Below are positions 22,790 through 34,254 of a DNA stretch of 64,000 nt, in pieces; the stretch's first letter is position 1, and every line of letters begins with the position of its first letter. A program made the translations under genes and the position numbers. The notes below the pieces were generated by a model that was given only the letters and a program-made list of their open reading frames with translations, was not told the origin of the DNA and did not search any database. The DNA comes from Stenopsyche tienmushanensis (lineage: Eukaryota > Arthropoda > Insecta > Trichoptera > Stenopsychidae): positions 1,798,001 through 1,862,000 of the forward strand of contig WACJ01000405.1 in the NCBI GenBank assembly GCA_008973525.1, written 5' to 3'.

Positions 22790-23490
22790 GGGACGTTTCT
22801 ACCTTGTTGAGCCTAAAAGTGATCGATTTTCTAGCATTTTTATAAGCGAAAATTATTAAATATAGAATGTTAATATTTAGTGTATTGACTAGAAAATCTT
22901 TATTAAACATAAAGATATTTTATTTTTAGTTTGACAGATTATGGTAGTGGGAGTGGGAGGGCCTTGTATTATATGTCAGTGCACTAGCGATGATATTCTT
23001 CACCATGGAAGTCCTAAGTTCTGAACAGGTGATTTGCCGCAAAAAAATTAAACATATTTTTACTTTGTATAATATTGTGTACAGCTTAGACTATAACTAA
23101 AAAAAAATATTGGAAAATAAAAAAATAGTGAGCGATCGAAGAAAAAAGTTTGTGTCTTTATCAACATTTTTTGTAATTTTTTGTTCGTTAAATAAACATT
23201 TTTAAATATTTTTAGATAATTGTAGTCTATACGATGAAGACATTTATTATACACATGTCTGCCAAATTTCATAAAGAATGCTCATCTAGGGCGTGTGGGA
23301 GCACTTCCATGAGCTTAGAAAAGTAGTTTTGAGAAGAACGCGTTTAAACGCGTTTTCCTCGTCGGTCTATAACTTTGCGAATTTCATTTATATTGACTTG
23401 AAATTTACTGATCGTATTTTTAAACATTGGTTCTTTCCGATTCCCGAAGAAAACAAAGTATTTTTCGAACCAACAAGATAGAAACGTCCC
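22790..23490. mobile_element. TTAA-flanked MITE (piggyBac-like target site)
   Basis: The left end GGGACGTTTCTACCTTGTTG and the right end, read inward, GGGACGTTTCTATCTTGTTG are 20-bp inverted repeats with one mismatch. Both abut TTAA (22786-22789 and 23491-23494), the piggyBac target site. The 701-bp interior is non-coding. It holds the palindrome AACGCGTTTAAACGCGTT near 23338, next to CTATAACTTTGCGAATTTCA. Confidence 0.75.
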
Positions 23491-23494
23491 TTAA

Positions 23495-24083
23495 AATGAC
23501 CCCCCCTTTTAATAATTTTTTTGCGGAGCCCATCCCAACCCTTGTGACTTATTTTTTCAAACAAACTAACATTTCTTGGTCAAAATAGATCTTCTTTCAA
23601 CATTTAATGTAAATAAATCCACAAAAATATCTTGTTCCAGTATAGATAAATGTTTTTTTTTTATATTTTCATGGATCTCAGTTTTAGAACCATTGTTATA
23701 CCTGTAGATGACAAATATAATATAAACAATTAATTAAAAGGTATAATAATCAGAATTATTGTATATAAATTATCAAACGAAAAGATATTGACTTAACGCT
23801 TATTGGTTGGAAATTTGGGAGTCCCAGTTTAGAGTACATAACCCTAGGAAACAAATTGAAATCTGGGAGTCCCAGTCGAGGTACAATAGCAAATATATAG
23901 GAAGAGATGTTATATCAACACAAAAATCAAACAAAATCTCTTTTGCATAAGACGTGTATCAAGTCGAAAAAACCGATATTTTAGAACCGGTTCAGATCCT
24001 GTTTTTGTTCGGTCAAAATAACAATTTTAGCACGTATCGATTCTCCGTTTATATCGGCTAGGAAGAAGAGACATTCATTTTAT
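23495..24083. other. AT-rich intergenic
   Basis: A short imperfect direct repeat (TTGGGAGTCCCAGTTTAGAG and TCTGGGAGTCCCAGTCGAGG, about 23814 and 23863) is present. No gene. Confidence 0.4.
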
Positions 24084-24196
24084 TATGTTTCATCGAATTA
24101 TATATTGTTTTCGTTCCGGGAAAAATAACGATTTTACCGGTTATCGGTTTCGTTCCGGTTCGATCTTCATTTTATATAATCTTTATAAATAACTCT
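24084..24196 (+). repeat. Rep-B repeat, copy 2
   Basis: Near-identical to the reverse complement of 4828-4952. Contains CGTTCCGGGAAAAATAACG and ACCGGTTATCGGT. Immediately followed by a Tc1-like remnant. Confidence 0.65.
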
Positions 24197-24204
24197 TCTC
24201 TCTT

Positions 24205-24270
24205 CATATATTAGGACGAAAATTTATATTCCAGCAAGATAATGTCCCAAAACACACTTAAATCCGTTGA
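24205..24270 (+). pseudogene. Tc1-like transposase fragment
   Basis: The frame reads GRKFIFQQDNVPKHTLKSV. The FQQDN-PKHT block around the second catalytic Asp is characteristic of Tc1-type transposases. Only about 20 codons remain. Confidence 0.6.
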
Positions 24271-24289
24271 TTAGTAATCGCGCATATAC

Positions 24290-24690
24290 GCGCTCGGACT
24301 CGAGTGATTCGTGAAAGAGTATTCTCGCACATTAAGTGCGGAGATTAGTGAATCGGAGAGAGTGTCTTGCGTCTCTTTATACACTCGTACATCAATGGCA
24401 AGGTTGTGCTGTAAAGATACCCCTACACGTCTAGATAGTATCAAATATTGCAAAACAAACATTCCGGAATCCGAATCGATTTCAAGCTTCAACAAATACA
24501 TTATTTTATTACTTAAACTGAAGATATACATGTATATTGCTTATCTTTAGTCAAAGAAATGAACGAATATTGTGTGCTATTAAGAGTGTTAAGGTTCATT
24601 TATTGATATACAAGCTTCACTCACGCTGCGCGCTCCTGAGAGAAAAATAGATTTATATGGACGATAAGTGGTGGACATACGAATAGCGTA
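24290..24690 (+). repeat. Rep-A repeat, copy 3 (extended form)
   Basis: The core from TTGTGTGCTATTAAGAGTGT (24570) to GGACGATAAGTGGTGGACAT matches copies 1, 2, 4 and 5. The upstream block with GTGAATCGGAGAGAGTGTCT is shared with copy 2. Two short overlapping ORFs here are not genes. Confidence 0.6.
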
Positions 24691-25854
24691 AAATCGTTCA
24701 CCCATTTATACCAATATGCTCAGGAACAACCTATAAGAATACTGGAGATATTTATCGAGTGATTGTTTAATTAAACTATGACTATAAAATTCAAATAGGT
24801 GACGATATATCAGTATTTTTCCACACAGAATGTTTTCATTTGATATTTTTCCAGAATTTTGCCTAGTTTAAATATTTATTTGGTACATAAAAATCTTCGA
24901 AAACCCAATCCAATTACCACCACGTAAATATTAATAGAACGTGGAGTATCCACAAGATAAACGTACAATGTTGAGCAAAAATAATTTTTGCCGTCAGAAG
25001 CGGCCATCTGGATAATATCCGAATAGTTTTTATGTATCATCATGAAGAGCGTAGTTTTCTATTTTCTGAATCATAGTAAGATTAATCATTCGCCGTGAAT
25101 TTCAAACCTACATCGATATTACGACATCAGTGCTAAACATTTTTGCTCGAATTTCAAATCGAATCTCCCGCTTTAATTGGGTAAAAGGATCGTATGATAA
25201 ATAAACATGCAGCAACAGATTCGATTGAATGGTTTATTGAGCGTTTCTGAGGATATTTTATTGGAGGATAACCGTACAAATGGCCGTAATTAAAATGTAT
25301 TGCTGATAAGAACGTAAATAACTATAGGAATTGGCAGTATTTGCACATTATTAAATAGATTCATTTATCGCCTTTTTATTCGTTAGTGTGAGTCTTTCAA
25401 ATAAATTTATTTCGGGTAGAATTCCCGTTGTAATATAATAAGAAGCTTAAACCTTTTAGTGACGAAAGATGTATCTAAGCAAATAATGCCGAGAGTATTT
25501 CAATATTTGTTGTAAAACATACAAATAATGCCATAACGCAAGCGTTAACTGCTACAAAGCAAGTGATTCGTGTATTTAATACCTATTTTCTTATTTAGCG
25601 AGGCCTAACGTAACATGTCTTTAAATGTTTCTCTGTAACATGGAAAAAAATTAAACTGATATCTCTTATACTGTACGTGCTATTCATTTTTAAAATAAGG
25701 TAGTTTTCCTGCTGCATCTGTATAACATCAGTGTTCAAGTATTATGTATTATCATCCTAATCATATTGCAGCCACATATCTGCTTAAATCTTACTTTTTG
25801 TCCACCCTCGTTAATGAATATCGGATAGACGTCTAGTAGCCAAAATGTTTGTAT
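24691..25854. other. AT-rich intergenic
   Basis: Nothing recognised. Confidence 0.4.
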
Positions 25855-25940
25855 GTCCAATCGGTCCGTTTTTCGGACCGCTGATATGACGAATGAGCGT
25901 CTCGCGATCGGATGCCATACCTGAACATGTTTACAAAACG
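25855..25940 (-). repeat. Rep-D repeat, copy 2 (inverted)
   Basis: CGGTCCGTTTTTCGGACCG at 25862-25880 is the same hairpin as copies 1 and 3. Flanks match 13330-13430 in reverse complement, including TCGCGATCGGATGCCATA. Confidence 0.65.
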
Positions 25941-28734
25941 ATTACAAACTTTCAATATGAGACAAAGTCATCCGAAGAAGACTGGTTGGGTGGGTTGTTT
26001 AAATTTTACAATCTGTCAAAATATTGTTGCCTTTATTTTATTGCGGGCTTATTTAGGCTGAGTCAACCCAATATTTAAGCGATAATGAAGAAAAGAGGGA
26101 TTAGACAACTTAGTACATATTATAAAAACGAACATAATCAAGTGGTCAAAATTTCAGTTCTGTTGAAAGGTTAAAAACCGCCATTTCAGATTATTTCCAG
26201 TTAAAAGCCGCTGAATTTTATTATAAGGGCATAAATAATTTAAAGAACGGTGGTATAAGCTGTTACCAATTGTAGGAAATTATTTCGTATAAAAAGTTTA
26301 ATATATTTAGTTGTGTTCTTTTGAATATAAAACAAATATAATAAACAAGAGTTTCATATAACGTTGCAAAAAAATATTATGAAACAGAGTTTTCTCTCTC
26401 TTTCTATGAGAACTAAATATCGTCTTTGGTCTATTTCGCAAATATTGCCAACGATGGTACATCATTGTTTCGCACTAAAAGAGTTAAGAATCAATTACAA
26501 AAGGGAAAAAAAATCTACTTTTATGGCACAACGTTCAATCAATTTATCAATAGCTCTATATATTATAAAGCTTATATAAATATAAATTTATAAAATTAAC
26601 CTCAAATTATTTATTCCGCTTGACAACTCAGTTTGTGTTGCTATCATAAAAATATGGCGCGCTTAATTTGCCTAAACGTGTGTTTTTAATGCGATTTATT
26701 TACATGGCAACATTGTAAACGTCATCCGATTGAAATTGAATATTAATCAGAACAAAGGGGTCGTAAGCTACGTTTTTTTGGCCATTTTTTGTTTATTAAA
26801 GTTTGGAGATTTTAAGCGGGCAAATAAATATGAAATTAAATGTTTAAAAGATAAATATTATAAAATTTCAACAAAATGCGATTTTCAGATAATAAAAATT
26901 AGCGACGGAATTAATTTTAAATATTTTTAAACGAGGAAAATGCGGTGTTTTTATTTAAACATTAATGACAATTCAATCATAAATATATTTCTGATAATGC
27001 ATTACTTTCAAATGTGGGTCAAAAAAATAGGTATGTAATCATATTTTGACATAAGATAAATATTTTTATTAAATTTATTATTAAATCATGGCCGTAAAAA
27101 TTTAGCTTACAACTCTTTTGATCTGTTATTATATTGTCATTCGAATTTGTAGCAGAGTGACGTTTGCAATGTTGCCATTTTAAAAAATTGTATTTAAAAG
27201 TGCCATTAATTTAAGAGGATATTCAAGTCAAGAGGCGCAAATTTTAGGTGTTTTTTCAAGTTCGATAAAAACAAATACAAAATATTTTTATTGTAAAAAT
27301 ATAGGGATAAAAAAATCGTGTCTTAGTTTACACAATTCCAATTTTTTCAGTCATTTAAAAATAATTTATAAAAATAATTCACAAAATGGCGATTGTTTAT
27401 ATATTTTTTAAAATAGTTAAAAATAAAATTTTAATATAAATCTGGTAGGAGCAATAGAAGGTTATATAAACTATTTTTTAAATTAAATTTGAAGTAAATA
27501 AATTGATTGAGACATGAGATATCATGTCAACCGTGTTAAAAAAAATTAATTTCGAGAAAAACGCGTTTAAAATTTTCATTATGGTAGAACCGACTTAGTT
27601 GCCGCGTCACTAAAATAGCTATAACTCCGTAAATAATTGGAATTTTTTTTGGAGAATACATTCCGAAAAATCTATTATTTGAAAATATGTTTGAAAAAAA
27701 ACGAAAAAACTAGAATAACACCTTGACACCATCAATATATATTTATATGTACGATCCACCAATGCGTGGGCTGTTCGTTTTCGATCAAATTTTAATATAC
27801 CCGACATTATTTTCGTATTATTTTAATGTGAAAAAAAAGCATTATGACTATCTGTTACGCACGTAACCACACGTTCGTAATTAGTCTCCGAAATGAACGC
27901 AGACAATATAGATTAGTCTAGAAATAGCTGCCTATCATGAGTAATTGAGATTCTCCGTGATGTTGTTGTCGTTATTGTGGCTCAAAATATCAAGCCCATA
28001 AATAAGTATGATTATTAGAGTCAATTTTATATACGGCATTACGCTCCGTATATTAATTACCTTTCAATTTTGTATGGCATGAGAATCAAAAAGCATAATA
28101 TGTCGGTGTTCGGGTCGGACCCATGTTGGGCCCTCGTGGGCCTCTCATCGAAAATATGACGTGCTTCGAAATATTCAATTTGGTCTTCGGTTTGTCGGGT
28201 TCTTTTTGTAATCATCGGAGCGACTGGATTAAAACAAACAAGAGTCCGAGATGCTGCAGAGCTCTCCGATGGCAGGCAATAAAAAAGATGAAGCAACAGG
28301 AACGCTGGGTGGATTATAAATGCAGAGGGCCCTGCTAGGGACATGATTTATTATCTTTTGTTTGTTTTTGAAGGAAAGGAGCCGCGGGGCCCTGGAGCGT
28401 GCTCGGCCCTTGACTGTGGGAAGTCAACTTTGGGGAATCAATTAAACCAAAATAAAATCCATGATGTCGTCAAGCATGTAACCTGAAATAAAACATCCAT
28501 GTCGTGCTTGTAATGGCACGGGGCTGAACTGTCCTGATGAGATTTATCTATTAATTAGCCACAGGACACTGCTTTTTGTCAAACAACAAACATGCTATTT
28601 ATACAAGCTTGATAGATCATACTGCACCAGATGATGTAATGAAAAAGACCACCCTTAAGAAAGCCTACCAAAAATATACAATAAAATGAGTACTGGATTA
28701 GTTAATGTTAAAATCATTCAAAAATGTAATATAT
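25941..28734. other. 2.8 kb AT-rich DNA; half of a TTAA-MITE-like repeat at 27547-27640
   Basis: 27547-27640 contains TTTCGAGAAAAACGCGTTTA and, further on, CTATAACTCCGTAAATAATT. This parallels the centre of the 22790-23490 MITE. Open frames at 28057-28344 (minus) and 28123-28338 (plus) overlap each other on opposite strands and show no domain. No gene is called. Confidence 0.4.
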
Positions 28735-29047
28735 TAGGTGTATCGATAAGTCCTTGCCGATTTTGATAGACGTCTGTGTCCAGACACGGTGAAACCAGCA
28801 TCTCCGTAAGTTTTTTTTTACGAATTTAGTAATATTAATGAGTAAAAAAATGTTATTTTTGTTGAGAGTAAAATGTCAAAGCCTGAAACTGACCAACATC
28901 ACATTCGGCATTATATGCTGCTGTTTTTCGACCAAGGGTTGAACACCACTAAAGCCCAAAAGTCATAAATGAAACATACGATGAAGTGTTACCATTGCGG
29001 CGTATCGATTTTGGTTTTCTACATTTAAATCGGGTAACCGATATTTG
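28735..29047 (+). pseudogene. mariner (cecropia-like) remnant, left part, split by the LINE
   Basis: The frame reads QHHIRHYMLLFFDQGLNTTK. After a shift come further helix-turn-helix-like pieces up to FKSGN. This is the mariner N-terminal helix-turn-helix. The sequence is interrupted at 29034-29047, the target duplication of the LINE, and resumes at 32172. Confidence 0.6.
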
Positions 29048-32000
29048 TCGTGCATTAATGAACAATTGATAATGTATTATTGTCACAATTAACATAATGG
29101 ATGGACTGATTGCGTGATGGGCGAAATGCTCCGAAGTGTGGCTGGCGACTGCACCCGTACGGAGAGCCGTGAAGACCGACGCGCTTGTAGACTATTACCT
29201 AGGGAGCGCCCAGGTAAGTGTCGCCAGTTTTTGATTATCGGTTCTTGGAATGTTCGAACCTGGAACGGTCCGGAAGGTTTCGACGCGACGATACGCGAGC
29301 TGTCCCGCTTCCGGGTCAACGTGGCGGCGATCCAGGAGCATCGACTGCTCGGTAGTGGTTCGATGATCCTTGGGGAAGCTGCGGTGTTGTACAGTGGTGA
29401 CGGGACCGTGCGCAGGTCGGGAGTGGGATTTGTCTTGGACAAGAGGACCCTGTCGTCAGTGCTAAATTTTAACCCTATTAGCGATAGAATTTGTACGCTG
29501 CGCATAAGAGGAAGGGGGCATAACTTATCCTTGGTGTGTGTGTATGCTCCCACGGAGGAGACAGTTGACAGCATCAAGGATGCCTTCTATGAACAACTTC
29601 AGAAGGCGTATAGCTCACTGCCCTCTTATGACGCCAAAATAGTATTAGGGGATTTCAATGCGAAAGTAGGCAGGGAAATCTTCTTCAGGCCCACAATCGG
29701 AGTCCATAGTCTTCACGAGACGTGCAACGACAATGGGGAGAGACTAGTTGATCTGGCCACTTCCGTCGGGCTGATTGTCAGTAGCACCACTTTTGAGCAT
29801 AAAAATATCCACAAGTACACGTGGTTGTCTGCCGACGGGGTCACCCGGAATCAGATTGACCATGTGTTAGTGGATAGGAGGCATAGAAGTGGTGTAGCGG
29901 ATGTCAGAACGATGCGTGGGGCGGATTGTGACTCTGACCATTGTCTCGTAAGAACTAAATATGCCTTTAGAGCAAATTACAGTAATTTGAAACGCCCACT
30001 AAAAAGGTGGGACGTCGATGCTCTAAGGGATCGTGGGGTGCGCATGGACTTCGAAAAACACGTGTCGGAGGCTTTAGAAACGGGGGTTTCGGGGGAGAGC
30101 AGACTAAGTGGCGGCGAGGTCGATGTTGAATATATGTGGAAGGATATTAACACCGTAATACGCGGGGCCGCAGAGGCCTGCGTCGGATTCGGAGGGGGTA
30201 AAAAGGCCGAGGGGTGGTTCGACGAGAGCTGCGGGCGTGCGGTTGAGGAGAGAAAGCGCCTGAGGATCTCATGGCTTCGCTCTCGCGCGGGTGTGAGCAG
30301 GGATGCGTACATCCGTGCGAGGAGAGAGGCCAGACGAGCTGTCAGATCGGCGAAGCGACGATTCTTGCTTCGCCAAATGGACGAACTAGAAGAGTCACGA
30401 ATGAGCGATAATAGAAAATTCTATAAAAAAATTAAAAATATATGCCGTGGTGACTCGACTGGTTCGAACATGGTGAGGGACGAGAGCGGAGCTTTGCTGG
30501 TCGGAGTACAGGATGTTCTCAGGTGCTGGAGGAGATATTTCAAAAGCCTCCTCAGCGGCGCGCCGGTGGACCCGGAGGAGCAACCTGAGGCTTTAATAAA
30601 TAATATTGAAACCACTCCTCCGACTCTGACTGAGTTTGAGACCTACGTGAGTGGTCTCCGGGGAGGGAAGGCCGCGGGGGTGGATGGCGTCCCGGCGGAG
30701 TTCTTGAAATGGGGAGGACGCCCTCTACTCGAGAGGCTGTATGGGCTCGTGATGTCAATATGGCAGAGCGAGGTCATGCCTTCTGAGTGGAGGACGGCAG
30801 TAATATGCCCCATCCATAAGAAGGGGAATAGGCTCTTGTGCTCCAACTACAGGGGCATATCCCTTTTGAATATTGGATATAAATTATTTGCAAGAGCTCT
30901 GATCGGTCGGCTGTCTCCCATCGTGGACGGACTTCTCGGGGAGTATCAATGCGGTTTCAGACCGGGCAGGTCCACTGTGGACCAATTATTTAGTGTGCGA
31001 ATATTCTCTGAAAAAATGTGGGAATACGGTGTTGATTTCCACCACATATTTATTGATTTTTGCAAGGCCTACGACAGCGTCAACCGGGAAAAACTTTGGA
31101 GGACCATGTTGGAGATGGGAATCCCGAGTAAGCTGGTGAGGCTGTCGAAGATGTGTGTGTCCGGTTCTGTCAGTGTAGTTCGCTCCAACGGTGCCCTGTC
31201 CGAACCTTTCGAGGTAACGACGGGAGTTAGACAGGGGGATGCCCTCTCCCCATTACTCTTTAATATTGCGTTGGAGGCAATTATGAGGGAGACTGGCAGA
31301 TCGGGACACGCAGATCCATGGAGTGATAATGTGATGCATTTGGCCTTTGCTGACGACATCGACGTCGTGGCTAAATCGAGATCGGAAGCTCTGGCGGCGC
31401 TTACGTCTATCGACGGGGCTGCTGCTAATTTCGGCATGAAAATTAACTATGATAAAACGAAACATATGATGGTATCGAGGGTGAATCCTGGGGGTTACAC
31501 CTCCGTGAGTAGTAGTAGTGTAAATATTGAAAGGGTCCAAGAGTTCAAATACCTTGGATCCGTCCTCACGGAGAAGAATTCAATGAACAACGAAATAACC
31601 TCCAGGATTCAAAACGGTAATCGGTGCTACCATGGCCTGAAAAACATACTGGGGAATAAATCACTATCGGCGAGAACAAAGATAAAAATTTATAAAACAC
31701 TAATAAGGCCGGTAGTGGTTTACGGCGGGGAAGCATGGACCATGACCATCCGCGACGCGAATCGCCTGGAGAGGTTCGAGAGAAAAATACTAAGAAAAAT
31801 TTTCGGACCCCTCCGGAACGAGACCTCTGGCGCCGAAGTCATGAGGTCAAATCGTGAGGTCATGGACATTTATGGCGAAGCGTCAATAACAAGCTTCGTC
31901 AGAACCCGCCGGCTCCGATGGGCAGGCCATGTGGCACGGATGCCGTCGAATAGAGTCCCTCGAGCCATTTTGAATTCGGGGCCGAATGGCAGTAGACCCG

Positions 32001-32171
32001 TCGGAAGACCTCGTCTACGCTGGGCTGATCAGATCAGAAAAGACGCCGCACGTCTGGGCCTGGGAAATTGGAGGGAGGAGGCCCAGGACAGACGAAAATG
32101 GCGGCAAGCGTTGTCGGTGGCCGAGGCTCTCTTATAGGGCTGCAGGAGCCACCAAAAGTAAAGTAAGTAAG
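29048..32171 (+). mobile_element. probable full-length non-LTR retrotransposon (LINE) with 14-bp target duplication
   Basis: The 14-mer GTAACCGATATTTG flanks the element at 29034-29047 and 32172-32185. The 3' end is a short tandem AAGT-type tail (AAAGTAAGTAAGTAA) instead of poly(A), as in RTE-type LINEs. The element is about 3.1 kb with one long ORF, a roughly 70-bp 5' leader and a 34-bp 3' UTR. It is much more GC-rich than its surroundings. It disrupts an older mariner copy. Confidence 0.85.
29117..32137 (+). CDS. LINE endonuclease/reverse transcriptase, intact ORF (about 1006 residues)
   Basis: The protein copies its own RNA into the genome by target-primed reverse transcription. An APE-type endonuclease comes first. 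SWNVRTW lies at about residue 43 (Asn ligand), IQEHR at about 72, YAPT at about 142, GDFNAKVG at about 176, QIDHVLV, and the catalytic SDH at about 272. The reverse transcriptase follows, with NYRGISLLN, the GFRPGRST region, FIDFCKAYDSV, TGVRQGDALSPLLFN and the catalytic FADD at about 743. The C-terminus has YKTLIRPVVVYGGEAWTM and RLRWAGHVARMP, common in insect RTE-like and craniofacial-development-protein-2-like ORFs. There is no internal stop. The ATG at 29117 is the first in frame. Clade assignment (RTE versus a related group) is inference. Intact coding plus clean target duplications suggests a recent insertion. Confidence 0.92.
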   Translation: MGEMLRSVAGDCTRTESREDRRACRLLPRERPGKCRQFLIIGSWNVRTWNGPEGFDATIRELSRFRVNVAAIQEHRLLGSGSMILGEAAVLYSGDGTVRRSGVGFVLDKRTLSSVLNFNPISDRICTLRIRGRGHNLSLVCVYAPTEETVDSIKDAFYEQLQKAYSSLPSYDAKIVLGDFNAKVGREIFFRPTIGVHSLHETCNDNGERLVDLATSVGLIVSSTTFEHKNIHKYTWLSADGVTRNQIDHVLVDRRHRSGVADVRTMRGADCDSDHCLVRTKYAFRANYSNLKRPLKRWDVDALRDRGVRMDFEKHVSEALETGVSGESRLSGGEVDVEYMWKDINTVIRGAAEACVGFGGGKKAEGWFDESCGRAVEERKRLRISWLRSRAGVSRDAYIRARREARRAVRSAKRRFLLRQMDELEESRMSDNRKFYKKIKNICRGDSTGSNMVRDESGALLVGVQDVLRCWRRYFKSLLSGAPVDPEEQPEALINNIETTPPTLTEFETYVSGLRGGKAAGVDGVPAEFLKWGGRPLLERLYGLVMSIWQSEVMPSEWRTAVICPIHKKGNRLLCSNYRGISLLNIGYKLFARALIGRLSPIVDGLLGEYQCGFRPGRSTVDQLFSVRIFSEKMWEYGVDFHHIFIDFCKAYDSVNREKLWRTMLEMGIPSKLVRLSKMCVSGSVSVVRSNGALSEPFEVTTGVRQGDALSPLLFNIALEAIMRETGRSGHADPWSDNVMHLAFADDIDVVAKSRSEALAALTSIDGAAANFGMKINYDKTKHMMVSRVNPGGYTSVSSSSVNIERVQEFKYLGSVLTEKNSMNNEITSRIQNGNRCYHGLKNILGNKSLSARTKIKIYKTLIRPVVVYGGEAWTMTIRDANRLERFERKILRKIFGPLRNETSGAEVMRSNREVMDIYGEASITSFVRTRRLRWAGHVARMPSNRVPRAILNSGPNGSRPVGRPRLRWADQIRKDAARLGLGNWREEAQDRRKWRQALSVAEALL

Positions 32172-32690
32172 TAACCGATATTTGAAAGATACCCTTAGAA
32201 CTGGGAAATTCTTAAATTTCGAGTGTTTGGTGTTTTTGCATCAATTCATAATCATGGATGAAACATGGGTCCATCACATCACATCTGAGACAAAGGAACA
32301 AGGGGATTCTTCATCGACTCGAACTGTTTATTGGTTCCGAATTTGAATCGAATGGGGGACGAAATACGCACAAAGACCAAAAGCTCGTCCTTTTTTGAAC
32401 CGAATTGTAACTGGGGTTGAAAAATAGGTTGTTTATGACAACATACGTCGTAAACGTCAATGGCTTATGTTGAGATAAAAACTGTTTCCGACTCCGAAGC
32501 CTGGATTGACGACCCGCAAAATTCTTTTGTGAGTTTGGTGGAATATTTAAGGAATTATTCACTATGAATTTATAAAACCTGGAGAAATAATAACTACAGA
32601 TATGTATTGTCAGCAATTGGAAAGGGAAACAAAAAATTGAGAATCAAACGCCGAGAATGAATCGGGAACAATTTAATGATTCTGTAATAT
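32172..32690 (+). pseudogene. mariner (cecropia-like) remnant, right part
   Basis: Pieces resume after the LINE: MDETWVHHITSE (close to 32254), then another frame with GVEKWVVYDNIRRKRQW, PKPGLTTRKILLCVWWN, GIIHYEFIKPGEIITTDMYC and QQLERETKN. The presence of two DETW/EKW-like blocks suggests two mariner copies joined. All are broken by stops. Confidence 0.65.
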
Positions 32691-32699
32691 GAAAATCAT

Positions 32700-32900
32700 A
32701 TTTGTACATATTTCGACTCAAATCAAAAGAATTTTTCAAAGGAGTAATCGAAAACCAATGGGAAATTGAAGGTTATTATAATTTATGCACTCAAAGTCAA
32801 CATACGTCAACAATGCGACATTCATTGAAAATAGACCGAATACGTGCCACCAAGCAAAGCCACGGCGGACATTTGAACGACGTTATATTCCATACTTAAT
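32700..32900 (+). pseudogene. mariner/Tc1-superfamily transposase C-terminal tail
   Basis: The 62-codon frame ends KIDRIRATKQSHGGHLNDVI, FHT, stop. The RGGH-(L/M)-x-x-V-x-F-H ending is that of the VTVNG-type insect transposases also seen at 3860 and 62340. Confidence 0.5.
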
Positions 32901-34250
32901 GCCATTTCCGTGGGAACAAAGCTGGATGCGAATTGAGATATGATGCTTGAGCTATTTTAAAGCGTTCTTTTGATGTACCAAGATGAATGTTAGTGCTGAA
33001 TAAATGGATGAAAGTGGGTGCCAAACGAATAGATGGATGCTATAAATATTACTTGAATTAATTGTATTACACACTTCACAACATTGATCATCATGACAAA
33101 ATGACCGAGTGATGACATAAAGGTTATTCAGGTTATTTTTAAATCTCGCAGTAAAATAGCTTGAGAAGCACTGCTTATATTTATTTTGTTTGAGGCTTCA
33201 TTCTCACGAAGGGAAGATATCATTATTTAACGTGCTGTGTATTCACTTACACACAAATCGATTTAATTCGTGATTTCGACTGTACTTGTACAAGTACATA
33301 TTAAATTTGTTTGAGTACAGGACTTTCTCCAGTACAGTATAATTTGTCAATTGAAATGCAATATTATGCGTATTATAATCGAAGCCATTTTAATTAAAAG
33401 GGGGCCCAGCCTTATAATCAATTAATTTAATTTATCTTTATTATGGCGTTTAATTTATATTTTTATGTGAATAATAAAGAGACGATGTCAAGTGTGATGA
33501 AAGATTGATAACGCATAATTTAGGATCATCCTAAATATATTATTTTTAATGTTTTACATTCCAATGGGGTAATTCGTGAAGGGTCCCATAAATTTAATTG
33601 AATTTAGTTGGAAAAATGTGGCACACTCTGGCAACCCTGTTTGACCGTTCAATCCTTTAAAATTGTTTATGTTGCGGTATGTCGGTGTATTGTTTTTTCC
33701 CAATATGCCATCATCAAACATACAGCTTTGATACGGAGCACTGCGCGGGATATATTTATTCGAAGAATTTGTCGAATAAAAAGGTACATTATTTTTTTTT
33801 AATAATTTTTTCCCAAAATATATTAAAAATTAAAATTCGGCAAACAAAAATATTTTTTTAATATATTTTTTATTTGTACTCCTGTAATTGTAAAAATTAT
33901 ATTTACATATGCAACCGTGCAGTGCTCAAAGGATGCGCCCCGTCAGCTTGAGATGGGCTCATCACTACAACGCGCAATGTAATAAAACGCTCTGTATCAT
34001 TACGCCTTTTCAAATATATTATAATTAATTAATTATTTAATAAAATAAATTCGATATGTACGATTCGATAAAAATAAAATCACATTGGAAAATATGTATA
34101 TCTACATATCTTCAAATACTGTTCACATATCATAATAATCTAAGGGCCAGATTTGAGATGGCGGCTATTTGGATAATCTTATTTTTAAAAATTATGATCA
34201 TTTCAAAAACGCAAAACTTTATGATCCACCTATACAACACAAATTTATTT
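32901..34250. other. AT-rich intergenic
   Basis: No gene recognised. Open frames near 33608-33861 overlap each other and have no domain. Confidence 0.4.
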
Positions 34251-34254
34251 CGAA

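Noticed and set aside
28057..28344. Overlapping 95- and 71-codon ORFs on opposite strands
   Set aside because: They are mirror readings of one GC-richer patch with no domain, signal or splice logic on either strand.
29089..29577. 162-codon minus-strand ORF and similar antisense ORFs within 29-32 kb
   Set aside because: Shadow frames of the GC-rich LINE coding sequence.
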